From: Amycolatopsis echigonensis
GTDB taxonomy: Bacteria > Actinomycetota > Actinomycetes > Mycobacteriales > Pseudonocardiaceae
NCBI RefSeq assembly: GCF_014174495.1
Contig: NZ_JACJHR010000002.1
Span: 186,001-250,000 of the forward strand
DNA: 64,000 bases
Direction: 5' to 3'
The translations under genes and the position numbers were made by a program. The number at the start of each line of letters is the position of its first letter. The first letter of the stretch is position 1. This document shows positions 1 to 8,566 of the stretch, one piece after another. The notes under the pieces are model-generated. The model ran no database searches and had not been told where the DNA came from. It saw nothing but the letters and a program-made list of their open reading frames with translations.

Positions 1-261
1 TCACGAAATCCGCTACTGGTGGTGAGCGGCGAAGTCGTCCGCGGCGTCGTGCTGGAATTGATCGAGGACAAACTCAGCCACGCCAACGACCGCGGCACGC
101 TGATGTGCTCGTGGCTGCGGCACCACGAAGAGGTGCTCAACGCGATCCGCGCCGCCGACGGGGAGTCGGCGGCGCGGTTGGCGCGGCAAGCGCTGTACGA
201 CAATTACGCGGAATACGTGCCGAGGGAGCAGCGAACGCTGCTCACCCCGTTGCTGACCTGA
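1..261 (+). CDS. GntR/FadR-type regulator, C-terminal FCD domain (5' end cut off)
   Basis: Open from the first base of the window to the stop, 86 residues visible. The helical sequence with the pattern HHEEVLNAI...D...AARLARQAL resembles the last helices of the FCD ligand-binding domain of FadR-subfamily GntR repressors, where the spaced His and acidic residues help form the effector or metal pocket. The DNA-binding domain lies outside the window, so neither the start nor the operator can be seen. It ends 1 base before the convergent class F sortase gene stop, with no terminator between them. The family assignment rests on a short piece and is moderate. Confidence 0.55.
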   Translation, partial: SRNPLLVVSGEVVRGVVLELIEDKLSHANDRGTLMCSWLRHHEEVLNAIRAADGESAARLARQALYDNYAEYVPREQRTLLTPLLT

Positions 262-262
262 G

Positions 263-859
263 TCAGGAAACCAGGTTCGCGTACACCACGATGTTGTCCT
301 TGTAGCTGTGCTCGGCGTGGTCGAACACGCCGCCGCAGGTGATGAGGCGCAGCTGCGGCTTGTCCGTGTTGCCGAAGACGGCCTGCGTCGGGAACGTGTC
401 CTTGGGGACCTGTTCCTTGTGGTCCACCACGAACTTCAGCTTCTTGCCGTCGCTGCGTTCGACGTCGACCTCGTCGCCCGGGTTCACGTCCTTGAGCTTG
501 TAGAAGATGCCCGGTTGGTGGTTGCCGTCGACGTGCCCGAGCACGATCGCCGGGCCCACGTCGCCCGGCACCGGCGAAAGCCGGTACCACGCGGCCTGCA
601 TCGGGTTCTTCACCGAAGGCACCGAAATCTGGCCGTCCTTGTTCGGCATCACGGTGATCAGCGACGATTTCGCGCCGATCTTCGGGATCTCGACCGACGT
701 CGGCCGCAGCCCGGTGAACGGCTTGGTCACCGGGACCGCCGCACTGGCCGGCGCCTGCGCGGCGGGCGCCGCCGGGGCGTCCGAACCGCACGCGCTCAGC
801 GAGAGGGAGAGGAGCAGAGCGCCCGCGAGAGCGACGCCCTGCCCGTACTTCCTGGTCAT
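263..859 (-). CDS. Class F sortase, lipoprotein-type
   Basis: Predicted 198-aa membrane-anchored sortase. The N-terminus is a signal sequence with a lipobox-like LSAC (Cys24), then an Ala/Pro-rich linker, then the sortase barrel with GHVDG (His109) and ITCGG (Cys175) as the catalytic pair. In the position near the C-terminus where sortases usually carry the catalytic Arg, this protein reads HSYKDN, so a Lys may stand there; an alignment should confirm this. Class F sortases are common in actinobacteria and their substrates are poorly known. The ATG overlaps the stop of the upstream secreted-protein gene by one base (TGATG), so the two are translationally coupled and may be enzyme and substrate. 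Confidence 0.85.
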   Translation of the reverse strand: MTRKYGQGVALAGALLLSLSLSACGSDAPAAPAAQAPASAAVPVTKPFTGLRPTSVEIPKIGAKSSLITVMPNKDGQISVPSVKNPMQAAWYRLSPVPGDVGPAIVLGHVDGNHQPGIFYKLKDVNPGDEVDVERSDGKKLKFVVDHKEQVPKDTFPTQAVFGNTDKPQLRLITCGGVFDHAEHSYKDNIVVYANLVS

Positions 860-1593
860 CAGGCGGCCATGCCCCCGAAGCCGGTCTCGATGCCGTGCTT
901 CGGCGCGTACTTCACCTGCGAGTCACCGTGTCCGCCGGTGGTGCCAGCGGAGCCCGCGCCCGCGCCGCCGGCCGGGGGAACGTGCCCGCCGTCGGTCGGC
1001 TTGGTGCCGCAGGTCCAGGACGCGTAGACGATGCCGTTGTCGAACGAGACGCCCTCATGGCGCTTGACCGTCCAGCCCCAGTAGCGGCCGTCGTCCTCGA
1101 ACTGGTACGGGCCCTCGACGAGGTCGAAGTCCTTGGAGTGCACGTTCGTCGGCTCGCCGGCGGCGCACGCGATCACGAAGACGCCGTCGTTGCCGTCGAG
1201 GTCCACGCCGTAAGCGATGTCGTCCACGTACGGCGGCTCCTCCGGAGGAGTCTCCGAGGAGGTCGTGGTCGGCGTGGTGGGCTTGCTGGTGTCAGTCGGC
1301 TGGCCGGTCTCGGTCGGCTTGCCCGTCTCGGTCGGGTTACCGGTCTCGGTCGGCGCGCTGGTCTCCGTCGGCGTGCCGGTCTCCGTCGCCGGAGCAGAGG
1401 TCGCCGGGGAGGAAACAGGCGGCGTGGTCTCGCTGGCCGGAGACTCGGAGGGAGGAGTCGACTCGCCCGCGTCGGCCGGAGCCGAGGAGGAAGTATCCGT
1501 CACGGGATCCGCGTTCGCGGCGGGCACGACGGCAAGGCTGATCAGGGCGCTCGCGAGCACAGCGCCCGCGAGTCTGCCCAGGGTCTTCTTCAA
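859..1593 (-). CDS. Secreted Thr/Pro-rich protein coupled to class F sortase
   Basis: 244 aa. I chose the TTG start at 1593 because GAGGGG lies 8 bases upstream and it gives a clean signal peptide (MKKTLGRLAG..., cleavage after AANA). After the signal comes a disordered linker of repeated TETG-x-P units (about residues 35-130), then a globular part with three Cys, and a Gly-rich tail ending in GIETGFGGMAA. The tail has an ETG triplet like the end of LPETG sorting signals but no hydrophobic anchor or basic tail. Being directly upstream of and overlapping the sortase, it is the best candidate sortase partner; function otherwise unknown. Confidence 0.7.
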   Translation of the reverse strand: MKKTLGRLAGAVLASALISLAVVPAANADPVTDTSSSAPADAGESTPPSESPASETTPPVSSPATSAPATETGTPTETSAPTETGNPTETGKPTETGQPTDTSKPTTPTTTSSETPPEEPPYVDDIAYGVDLDGNDGVFVIACAAGEPTNVHSKDFDLVEGPYQFEDDGRYWGWTVKRHEGVSFDNGIVYASWTCGTKPTDGGHVPPAGGAGAGSAGTTGGHGDSQVKYAPKHGIETGFGGMAA

Positions 1594-1830
1594 GGTGATT
1601 ACCCCTCTGAGGAAAGGCGCGATGACCCCCACCGCGCCCGCTGATCCTGCCGGGGTTTCAGCCGATATGGGTAACCCTTTAGCTGGTGATTAATAACACC
1701 GCGGAAAGCGGTAACGAACTGCTTTCCGGTAGCGATGATTCCGCCCGATTGCCGAGTTTCCGGCCCGCCGTGCCCATACCGTAACACTTGCCAGGCAACC
1801 CGGACAGGGTTCGTGAGGAAATGGCGTAAA

Positions 1831-2862
1831 TCAACCGAGCGCGGTCAGCAAATCCCGCCACAGGTCTTCCGGGTCTTCCAATCCGACGGAAAACCGGATC
1901 AATCCCGGCGGCACGCGTTCCTCGCCGGGCAGCCAGGCACGCCGTTCCATCAGGCTTTCCACCCCGCCGAGACTCGTCGCCGGCCGGATCAACCGGACGC
2001 TCGCGCATACCTTGTCGGCAGCGTCGGCGTCGGCGACTTCGAACGCCACCATCATTCCGAAACCCGGGTAGCGGACCTTTGTTACCGCCGGGTGTTCCGC
2101 CAACCGGGACACCAGCAACTCCGCGGTACGAGTTTGCTCGGCGAGGCGCACCGGAAGCGTCCGCAAACCGCGCAACGCGAGCCACGTTTCGAGCGCACCC
2201 GGTGTCGCACCGACCCGAGTCCGCGCCGCGCGCAGTTCGTCCACAAGGGTCTGCTCGGCTGCGACCGCGACGCCGAGCAGAAGGTCGCTGTGTCCGCCAA
2301 TGAGCTTTGTCGCGCTGTGCACCACGATGTCCGCGCCAAGCGACAGTGGTTGCTGATGCAGTGAAGTCGCGAAGGTGTTGTCGACGACTACGCGTCCCCT
2401 CGTACCGCGCGCGATCGTCTCGATGTCCATCACGTCGAGCGTCGGGTTGGTCGGCGATTCGAGCCACAGCAGATCGGCGTCGCAGTCGAGCCACGCCTGC
2501 GTGTCCGTCGGCTCCAATTCGGTGACCGTGAGCCGACCGACCTGCTGTGCGTGCTTCAACGCTCCGCGCGTGACGGCGTAACTGAACGACGGAACAGCAA
2601 CCGTCGACCCGACCGGCAGCGAATCCAGCACCGCAGACAACGTGGCGACGCCGGACGCGAAGGCGACCGCAGTGCCGCCCTCGAGCGACCCGACAACCTC
2701 CTCGAAGGCAGCCCAGGTAGCCGTCCCGTCGGAGCGCGCGTACACCGCGTCGCCGCCGGCCTCAAAGGTGCTCGTGGCAACGATCGGCGTGGTCAGCGGC
2801 TCGCCAGGGCCGTGCGGCCGGCCCGCCGCGATCGCGCGGGTCCGCGGAGTCCAGTCGTCCAT
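1831..2862 (-). CDS. Cys/Met metabolism PLP-dependent enzyme (cystathionine gamma-synthase/lyase family)
   Basis: 343 aa, somewhat shorter than the usual 380-400. The fold-type I trans-sulfuration signature is clear: TPIVATSTFEA near the N-terminus, LESPTNPTLDV, and the PLP-lysine motif SATKLIGGHSD. The C-terminal SLGGVESL segment is the usual one that shapes the active site. The start ATG at 2862 (MDDWTPRT) is preferred over an upstream extension that lacks family similarity. The Tyr-rich stretch that normally follows the first helix reads SYAVTRG, so substrate preference (gamma-synthase, gamma-lyase or O-acylhomoserine sulfhydrylase) cannot be fixed. It stands alone with opposite-facing promoter space on its left. 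Confidence 0.85.
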   Translation of the reverse strand: MDDWTPRTRAIAAGRPHGPGEPLTTPIVATSTFEAGGDAVYARSDGTATWAAFEEVVGSLEGGTAVAFASGVATLSAVLDSLPVGSTVAVPSFSYAVTRGALKHAQQVGRLTVTELEPTDTQAWLDCDADLLWLESPTNPTLDVMDIETIARGTRGRVVVDNTFATSLHQQPLSLGADIVVHSATKLIGGHSDLLLGVAVAAEQTLVDELRAARTRVGATPGALETWLALRGLRTLPVRLAEQTRTAELLVSRLAEHPAVTKVRYPGFGMMVAFEVADADAADKVCASVRLIRPATSLGGVESLMERRAWLPGEERVPPGLIRFSVGLEDPEDLWRDLLTALG

Positions 2863-2977
2863 GCGGACACGGTAACTTCGCGACCGTCTCAACGGCAGGG
2901 CGACGAATATCACCAGGTGGTCAGCCGTTCCACAAAGTGGACGACATCCAGCCGGGTCGGGCTGGCGACCATGAGGG

Positions 2978-3010
2978 ACCGCCCCGGCCGATCCTGCTGG
3001 CCGGGGCGGT
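2978..3010 (-). terminator. Rho-independent-type terminator after the acylase gene
   Basis: A perfect 12-bp GC-rich inverted repeat (2978-2989 and 2999-3010, ACCGCCCCGGCC and its complement) with a 9-base loop lies 30 bases past the stop of the leftward acylase gene. There is only a weak T-run, as is common for actinobacterial terminators. Confidence 0.6.
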
Positions 3011-3039
3011 TCTCATCGTCGCTTCGGTAGCGACCGAGG

Positions 3040-6000
3040 TCAGTGCGCGTAAATCTCGAACTCGTACAGCGAATACCCGTACTTAGTCCCGCGCGTGACT
3101 CCCTGCATCCGAACGAACCGCGCGTCCGCAGGTGCGAACGAAACGTTGTCGATACCCCCGTTCCCGTCCGTCACCACCGCGGCGTCGTGCCAGTCGGTGC
3201 CGTCCGTGGACAGCTGGATCTTGTACCCCTTGCCGTAGGCCTTCTCCCACGACAGCACCGCTCGCGAAACCTGCTGCACCGAGCCGAGATCCACGGTGAT
3301 CGACTGGTTGTCGCTCCAATCGCTCGCCCAGCGGGTGCTCGGATTGCCGTCGACCGCGTTCGAAGCCGGGGAGTTGTAGAACCCGGTTTCCGCGCTGGAA
3401 GCGTTCACCGGCTTGCCCGCCGCGAGGTTCGAGACGTTGTCGCCGCGGTGCGCGGGGTACTCCACGACCTGCTGGAACGTCGGCCGGTTCTGCGTGCTGA
3501 TCTTGCCGTGCGTGATGCCGCCCAGCGGACGCTGGATGATCGAGTCGGCGCACCACTGGTCGCCCGCCGAGCAGTCGCCGTCGCCCGGGTACACCGTGTT
3601 CGCGGCCTGACCGGCGGCAGTGGTCAGGGAGTCGACGAGCGTCTGCCGGCACGCGGTCAGGTCGCCGCCGCCGCAGAACTTCGCGCCCAGCGGGCCTGCC
3701 ACCGGCTGTCCGAGCGCGGTGCGGAGGTCCTTGCTGACGTAACCCCACCAACCGTGCTGATACGCCGAACCCTGGTGCGGCTGCCCGACGTGCTTGCCCG
3801 GCGTCTCGTTCTGGAAGCCGGACGGGCTTTCGTTGATCTGCAGCACGTTCGTCATCGCACTGAACGCGTCGTCGCCCATCGCCGGCTTGAACTCGCCGGT
3901 GACCAGCAGCGGCCACCACGCGTCCATGATCCGGATCGCGTCGGCGTCGTTGTAGGTCTTGCTGCCCGCACTGGACTCGACGCGCTGGTGTCCGTGCTGC
4001 ATCCACGTCTTCAGCTTCGCCTCGGCATCGGCCGCGGCACCGGTGAGCGGAGCCTTGTCGAGCACCTGCAGCAGCAGCGGCAGCACCTTCTCCGCCCGCA
4101 GGTCAGCCAGCGCCGCGTCCTCCATCGCCTGGGTCAGATTCACCCGGGTCACCTTGGTGCCGCTGGAAAGCAGCGCCTTGACCCGCGCGTCGAGCAAATC
4201 GCCGCGGTGCACGGCGGACTTGTCCGCGCCGCCCGACGCATAGCCGTTGGATTGTGCGTTGTTCCAGCTGATGTAGTAGTCCTGGTTCACCGACTGCGGG
4301 TGCTCCGACGCGGGCGTGTAGTCAGCCTTGTTGCCCGCCGGGTTCCAGCCCTTCCAGTCGAACCCGCGGTCGCCCCACACCGGCATCATCGGGTCCACAG
4401 TGGAATTGCGTACCGGGTTCGCGCCGGAGTTGAAGTACGCGATGTCCTTCGAATCGGCGTAGAACCAGTTGAAGGTGAAGTTGACGTCGTTGGCGGCGCG
4501 CTGGAAGTCCGCGGCCGATTTGACGAAGCCCGGGTCGTTGAACTCCTGGAACCCGATCAGCGAATCCACCTCGTGGAAGTACGAGGACCGCAGCGACGAG
4601 TACGCCACCGGCTTCCCGTCCACCGTCGCGCGCGAGGTCACTGGGCCGTACTTCGTGCGGTAGCTGCGCAGCGTGTAGGACCCGGCCGCGGTGCCGTCCG
4701 CGACCGTCGGCGACCAGGCGTTCTTGCGCTCCACTGTGTCCATCGGAAGACACTTGCCCTGGTAGAGGTAGTAGTTCGAGTCCTTCGTGGCCGGTTTGCC
4801 GCTCGGATCGCACAACGGCAGCGCGTACGTGTCGATGATGTCCTGCGCCGCGGTCGTCGCGCTCCACGAGTAGTCCTGGCCGCGGCCGAGCAGCACGTAC
4901 ATGCTGAGCCCGGCGAACGACGCGCCCCGCGCACTGATGCCCGGGCCCTGGATTTCCTGCAGCAGCAACAACTGCGGCGCGAAATATCCGGTCTGTGGGC
5001 CGAACACGGCGACTGGATGACCGCTGGCGGTCTTCGCGCCGGACACGAGCAGCGCGTTGGACATGCCGTGCTTTTCCTTGAGCATGTTGCCCGGCAGCAC
5101 GCCGTTGTCGAACATGCCGCGCGCGGATTCCTGGTCCTTCGGCGCGGGAACCTTGACCTTCGGTTGCGCGGAGGCCGCCGAGCCGGTCGGGTCGAACACG
5201 AGCTGCTGGTTCGTCACCGAGCCCTTGTCCGGCAACGCCGCGCCCTGCGGATTCGCCAGTGTGTTGCCGTACGGGAAATTCTGCCCGTCGTGCAGGGTCT
5301 TCACGGCCTCCGGATCGTCCGCGGCACGCAGGCTCTGCCACACCTTTTCGCCCTGCTCGACCCCGTACTTCTCCTGCAGCGCCAGCTTCGCGATCGCGTT
5401 CTGCACCTCGCCGCCACCGCCGGCGCCGAACTGCGCGCCGACCACCGAGGCGAGCACGACGAGGTCAGTGAGCTTGAACGGTTCGATGGTGCCCGCGTTG
5501 GTGATCGCGTCGACGTGCCCGGTCAGCACGTACTCGCCCGGGAAATACCGGCCGTTGTGCGAATCGGTGATGTATTTGTTGATGCCTTCGACGTACGCCT
5601 GCGCGTCGGCGAGACCCTGCTTGCCTCGCGGGCCGCTCGCCGCCACCGCGTCGATCTGCTGCTGCAGCTCGTCCTCGGTATACGGCGCGGAGGCGAAGAA
5701 AGACTGCTCCAGCTCGCGGTTCGCTTCCGCGCCGCCCGCGTACGACGTCAGCTGGCCGCGGCCGACCCGGCGCATGATGTCCATGAGCCACAAGCGATCC
5801 TGCGCCGCGGCGTACCCCGCGCCGTATTCGGTGCCGGACCGCGTCGTGCCCTGGATGTGCGGGACGCCGGTGGCCTTGTCGCGGGTGATCGTCACGTCGT
5901 CCCGCGGTTTCAGGGTGCTCGCGACCTGGTCGGCGGGCACTCCGAAGGACGAGTCGTTGAAGAATTTGCCGATGGTGTCGGTCGTCAGCGTCTTGTACCC

Positions 6001-6255
6001 GCCCGCCAGGTCGGCGTATTTGCCAAGCTGGTCGTCGGCGTGCCCGGGCTGGGTGCCGAACGCCTTGTTGGCGAGGATTTCGGCGAGCGTCGCGCTCCCG
6101 TTCTCGCCGGGCGGGAGGATGTCGTTGCATTGGCCCGCGCAATAGTCGTTGCCGGGCAACGCGGCGGAAGCCGGTGCCGCGGTCCCGATTTGCACTAGCC
6201 CGGCCGTGAGCACGGCTACCGCGCCCGCGGCCAGGATGGGAATGCGTCGTCGCAT
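3040..6255 (-). CDS. Secreted penicillin acylase family Ntn hydrolase with C-terminal discoidin (F5/8C) domain
   Basis: 1071 aa. Start ATG at 6255 (MRRRIPILAAG) has GGAG 7 bases upstream and begins a signal peptide ending APASA. The precursor layout is that of penicillin G/acylhomoserine-lactone acylases: alpha chain with DDVTITRDKATGVPHI and YAAAQDRLWLMD, a linker, then the autocatalytic junction GMSNALLVSG whose Ser would be the beta-chain N-terminal nucleophile, followed by VFGPQTGYF. The last ~130 residues (from NLAAGKPVNAS) form a coagulation factor 5/8 type C domain typical of carbohydrate or surface binding. Possible substrates are beta-lactams, acylhomoserine lactones, lipopeptides or other N-acyl amides; the sequence does not decide. 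It is monocistronic. Confidence 0.88.
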   Translation of the reverse strand: MRRRIPILAAGAVAVLTAGLVQIGTAAPASAALPGNDYCAGQCNDILPPGENGSATLAEILANKAFGTQPGHADDQLGKYADLAGGYKTLTTDTIGKFFNDSSFGVPADQVASTLKPRDDVTITRDKATGVPHIQGTTRSGTEYGAGYAAAQDRLWLMDIMRRVGRGQLTSYAGGAEANRELEQSFFASAPYTEDELQQQIDAVAASGPRGKQGLADAQAYVEGINKYITDSHNGRYFPGEYVLTGHVDAITNAGTIEPFKLTDLVVLASVVGAQFGAGGGGEVQNAIAKLALQEKYGVEQGEKVWQSLRAADDPEAVKTLHDGQNFPYGNTLANPQGAALPDKGSVTNQQLVFDPTGSAASAQPKVKVPAPKDQESARGMFDNGVLPGNMLKEKHGMSNALLVSGAKTASGHPVAVFGPQTGYFAPQLLLLQEIQGPGISARGASFAGLSMYVLLGRGQDYSWSATTAAQDIIDTYALPLCDPSGKPATKDSNYYLYQGKCLPMDTVERKNAWSPTVADGTAAGSYTLRSYRTKYGPVTSRATVDGKPVAYSSLRSSYFHEVDSLIGFQEFNDPGFVKSAADFQRAANDVNFTFNWFYADSKDIAYFNSGANPVRNSTVDPMMPVWGDRGFDWKGWNPAGNKADYTPASEHPQSVNQDYYISWNNAQSNGYASGGADKSAVHRGDLLDARVKALLSSGTKVTRVNLTQAMEDAALADLRAEKVLPLLLQVLDKAPLTGAAADAEAKLKTWMQHGHQRVESSAGSKTYNDADAIRIMDAWWPLLVTGEFKPAMGDDAFSAMTNVLQINESPSGFQNETPGKHVGQPHQGSAYQHGWWGYVSKDLRTALGQPVAGPLGAKFCGGGDLTACRQTLVDSLTTAAGQAANTVYPGDGDCSAGDQWCADSIIQRPLGGITHGKISTQNRPTFQQVVEYPAHRGDNVSNLAAGKPVNASSAETGFYNSPASNAVDGNPSTRWASDWSDNQSITVDLGSVQQVSRAVLSWEKAYGKGYKIQLSTDGTDWHDAAVVTDGNGGIDNVSFAPADARFVRMQGVTRGTKYGYSLYEFEIYAH

Positions 6256-6418
6256 GCCACAGCTCCGTCCACGAAGGATGCCCCAGGGTGACCCAGCGCA
6301 CGCTACCGACGGGTAGCACACATGTGAAGAGTTTTCGCGTTTATCCCCTCGTTGGGAGTAGTCCATCCGGCGGTACTCCATCCGGCGCAGCGTTTCGCCG
6401 ATAGGTACGGTGAGCCCC

Positions 6419-6793
6419 ATGAGCGTGGAAAAGCCCCAAGTCGAGCGCCCGGACGGACCGCCGCCCGCCGAGCTGCAGATCAAAGACATCACGGTCGGCG
6501 ACGGCCCCGAAGCCAAGTCGGGCAACGCTGTCAGCGTGCATTACGTCGGGGTCTCGCACTCCACCGGCGCGCAATTCGACGCCTCTTACGACCGCGGCGC
6601 GCCGCTCGATTTCCAGCTCGGCGCGGGCCAGGTCATCCCGGGCTGGGACCAGGGCGTGACCGGCATGAAGGTCGGCGGCCGCCGCCAGCTGGTGATCCCG
6701 CCGCACCTGGCTTACGGCGAGCGCGGCGCGGGCGGCGTGATCGCGCCGAACGAAACGCTGATTTTCGTCGTCGATCTGGTCGGCGTGCGCTGA
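6419..6793 (+). CDS. FKBP-type peptidyl-prolyl cis-trans isomerase
   Basis: 124 aa, a single cytoplasmic FKBP domain without a signal peptide. Core motifs are complete: VSVHYVG, FDASYDRG, PLDFQLGAGQVIPGWDQG, GGRRQLVIPP, LAYGERGAGG and the terminal LIFVVDLVGV. These supply the Tyr, Phe, Asp, Trp and Ile/Val residues of the proline pocket. Start ATG at 6419 is chosen (MSVEKP); an in-frame GTG at 6410 would add three residues. It speeds prolyl isomerisation in protein folding. It is divergent from the acylase gene, with about 160 bases between. Confidence 0.92.
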   Translation: MSVEKPQVERPDGPPPAELQIKDITVGDGPEAKSGNAVSVHYVGVSHSTGAQFDASYDRGAPLDFQLGAGQVIPGWDQGVTGMKVGGRRQLVIPPHLAYGERGAGGVIAPNETLIFVVDLVGVR

Positions 6794-6915
6794 CCTCCGA
6801 GAAAACGCGGGCAGCCGGGCAAGCCCGATCGGGCAGCCCCGGCTGATCCCCCTTTCAGGGGAACCGGAAGGCGCCTAACGTTCGCATTGAGTAGTCGTCT
6901 TCCGGAGGATATTTC

Positions 6916-7671
6916 ATGCGTTTGCGTGCTGCCCTTTCCGCTGCCTTCCTCGCCGCCGGTGCCGCGCTCGCTGTCGCGGCACCCGCGTCCGCGGTCGCGA
7001 ACGGCAACGATGTGGCGCCCGGTGAGTATCCGTTCGCGGCCAAGCTGTCCATGCCCGTCATCCCGCGCGCGGACGGCACCACTTATTCGAGCGGATGCTC
7101 GGGTTCCCTGATCGCGCCGCAGTGGATCATCACCGCCGGACACTGTTTCCACGACGTCAACCGCAAGCCCGTTTCCGGGCCGGTGCCGTACGGGACTTCG
7201 GTGCTGCTCGGCGCGACCACCGACGAGCCGGGCAAGGGCGAACGGCGTCAGGTCACCGAGGTGCAGCAGGCGGGTACTAACGACGTCGCGCTCGCCAAGC
7301 TCGACCAGCCGGTCACCGACATCACGCCGCTGACCGTCTCGCCTGCCGCGCCGGCCACCGGCCAGCAGGTGACGCTCGCCGGTTGGGGCAGCCTGACCGA
7401 GGTTTCCCCGAAGCCGTCGAACAAACTGCAGCAGGGCGCGATGCAGGTCGTCGGTTCCGACGCCACCACCGTGAGCGTCGTCGGCATCGCGCCGAAGAAG
7501 GACACCAGCGCGTGCAGCTACGACTCGGGCGCACCGTACTTCGTCGCCGAAGGCAACACCGGCCGCCTCGTCTCGGTCGAGTCGACCGGCCCCAACTGCC
7601 CCCACTCGACGCCCGAGACCACCGCTCGCGTCGACATCCTCGCGAACTGGATCGCCACCCACACCGCGTGA
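6916..7671 (+). CDS. Secreted S1 (trypsin-like) serine protease
   Basis: 251 aa with a signal peptide (MRLRAALSAAFLAAG..., cleaved near APASA). The S1 triad is visible: His76 in ITAGHCF, Asp123 in TNDVALAKL, Ser204 in YDSGAPYF. The last replaces the usual GDSGGP, so Gly before Asp is Tyr and the second Gly is Ala, which should alter the oxyanion and S1 region. Four or more Cys suggest disulfides after export. GGAGG lies 9 bases before the ATG. The next gene is a paralogue in the same direction. A substrate cannot be inferred; it may act as an extracellular protease. Confidence 0.88.
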   Translation: MRLRAALSAAFLAAGAALAVAAPASAVANGNDVAPGEYPFAAKLSMPVIPRADGTTYSSGCSGSLIAPQWIITAGHCFHDVNRKPVSGPVPYGTSVLLGATTDEPGKGERRQVTEVQQAGTNDVALAKLDQPVTDITPLTVSPAAPATGQQVTLAGWGSLTEVSPKPSNKLQQGAMQVVGSDATTVSVVGIAPKKDTSACSYDSGAPYFVAEGNTGRLVSVESTGPNCPHSTPETTARVDILANWIATHTA

Positions 7672-7795
7672 GGGCAAGTCCCGCGATCGGTCAGTTTTCG
7701 TCGCCCATCAAGGGAATTCCGCGACGCGGACGGTGTCGTTAGCGTGGAAGGCCGAGTTCATCGGCGTCCGCCGGTGACCCGGACGAAGGGACAGA

Positions 7796-8530
7796 ATGCG
7801 CGTCCGCGCCGCGATCTCCGCAGCAGTTCTCCTGCCCATCCTCACCGCGAGCCCGGCTTTGGCCGTCGCCAACGGTTCTGACGTCCCAGCAGGCCAATTC
7901 GGCTTCGCCGCGAAGCTGAGCATGACCGGAATCCCGCTGCCGAACGGAAGCACGTACTCGAGCTTCTGTTCGGCAGCGCTCGTCGCACCGCAGTGGATCG
8001 TCACGACCGGCCACTGTTTCCACGACGCCAACAAGAACCGGGTGTCCGGCCCGGTGCCGTATCCGACGACGGTGTCGCTGGGTCTCGTCGACGAGACCAA
8101 GGAAAAAGGCGTCCAGCGCAAGGTCACACAGGTCCTGCAAGCCGGCCCGAACGACGTCGCGCTGGCGAAGCTCGACAGCCCGGTCTCCGAGGTCAAGCCG
8201 CTCACCGTGAACCACCTGGTGCCCGGCGTCGGACAACAGGTCACCCTGGCCGGCTGGGGCAGCCGGACGGCACAGAATCCAGTGCCGTCCAAGCAGTTGC
8301 AGCAGGGCACGATGAAGATCTCGTCGGTCGGCAGCACGACAGTCGCCATCCACGGTGTATCGCCCTCGGCGTCCACCAGCGCGTGCACTTACGACACGGG
8401 CGCGCCGTATTTCACCGACGGCAAGCTGATCTCGATCGAGAACAACGGCCCGGACTGCCCGCACACCGGCGCGGAAACGACGTCGCGCATCGATGTGATC
8501 GCCGAGTGGATCGACGAGCACGCGAAGTGA
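7796..8530 (+). CDS. Secreted S1 protease homologue with Thr at the nucleophile position
   Basis: 244 aa, paralogue of the preceding protease: same signal peptide layout, PQWIVTTGHCF (His73), PNDVALAKL (Asp120), VTLAGWGS. The nucleophile segment reads CTYDTGAPYF, with Thr201 (codon ACG) where the sister gene has Ser204 in CSYDSGAPYF. S1 proteases need Ser here; Thr substitution generally abolishes or strongly lowers activity, so this may be a pseudoprotease with a binding or regulatory role. All other core elements are kept, so it is not a decayed gene. It has its own ~125-base upstream region. Confidence 0.85.
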   Translation: MRVRAAISAAVLLPILTASPALAVANGSDVPAGQFGFAAKLSMTGIPLPNGSTYSSFCSAALVAPQWIVTTGHCFHDANKNRVSGPVPYPTTVSLGLVDETKEKGVQRKVTQVLQAGPNDVALAKLDSPVSEVKPLTVNHLVPGVGQQVTLAGWGSRTAQNPVPSKQLQQGTMKISSVGSTTVAIHGVSPSASTSACTYDTGAPYFTDGKLISIENNGPDCPHTGAETTSRIDVIAEWIDEHAK

Positions 8531-8566
8531 GTACGGTGGAAGGGCCGCCGACCTGAGGAGAGTCGC

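Noticed and set aside
3043-6198. Over 1,000-codon plus-strand frame opposite the acylase
   Set aside because: Mirror frame of a clearly real gene with signal peptide and motifs; its own sequence is Arg/Val/Leu-rich nonsense.
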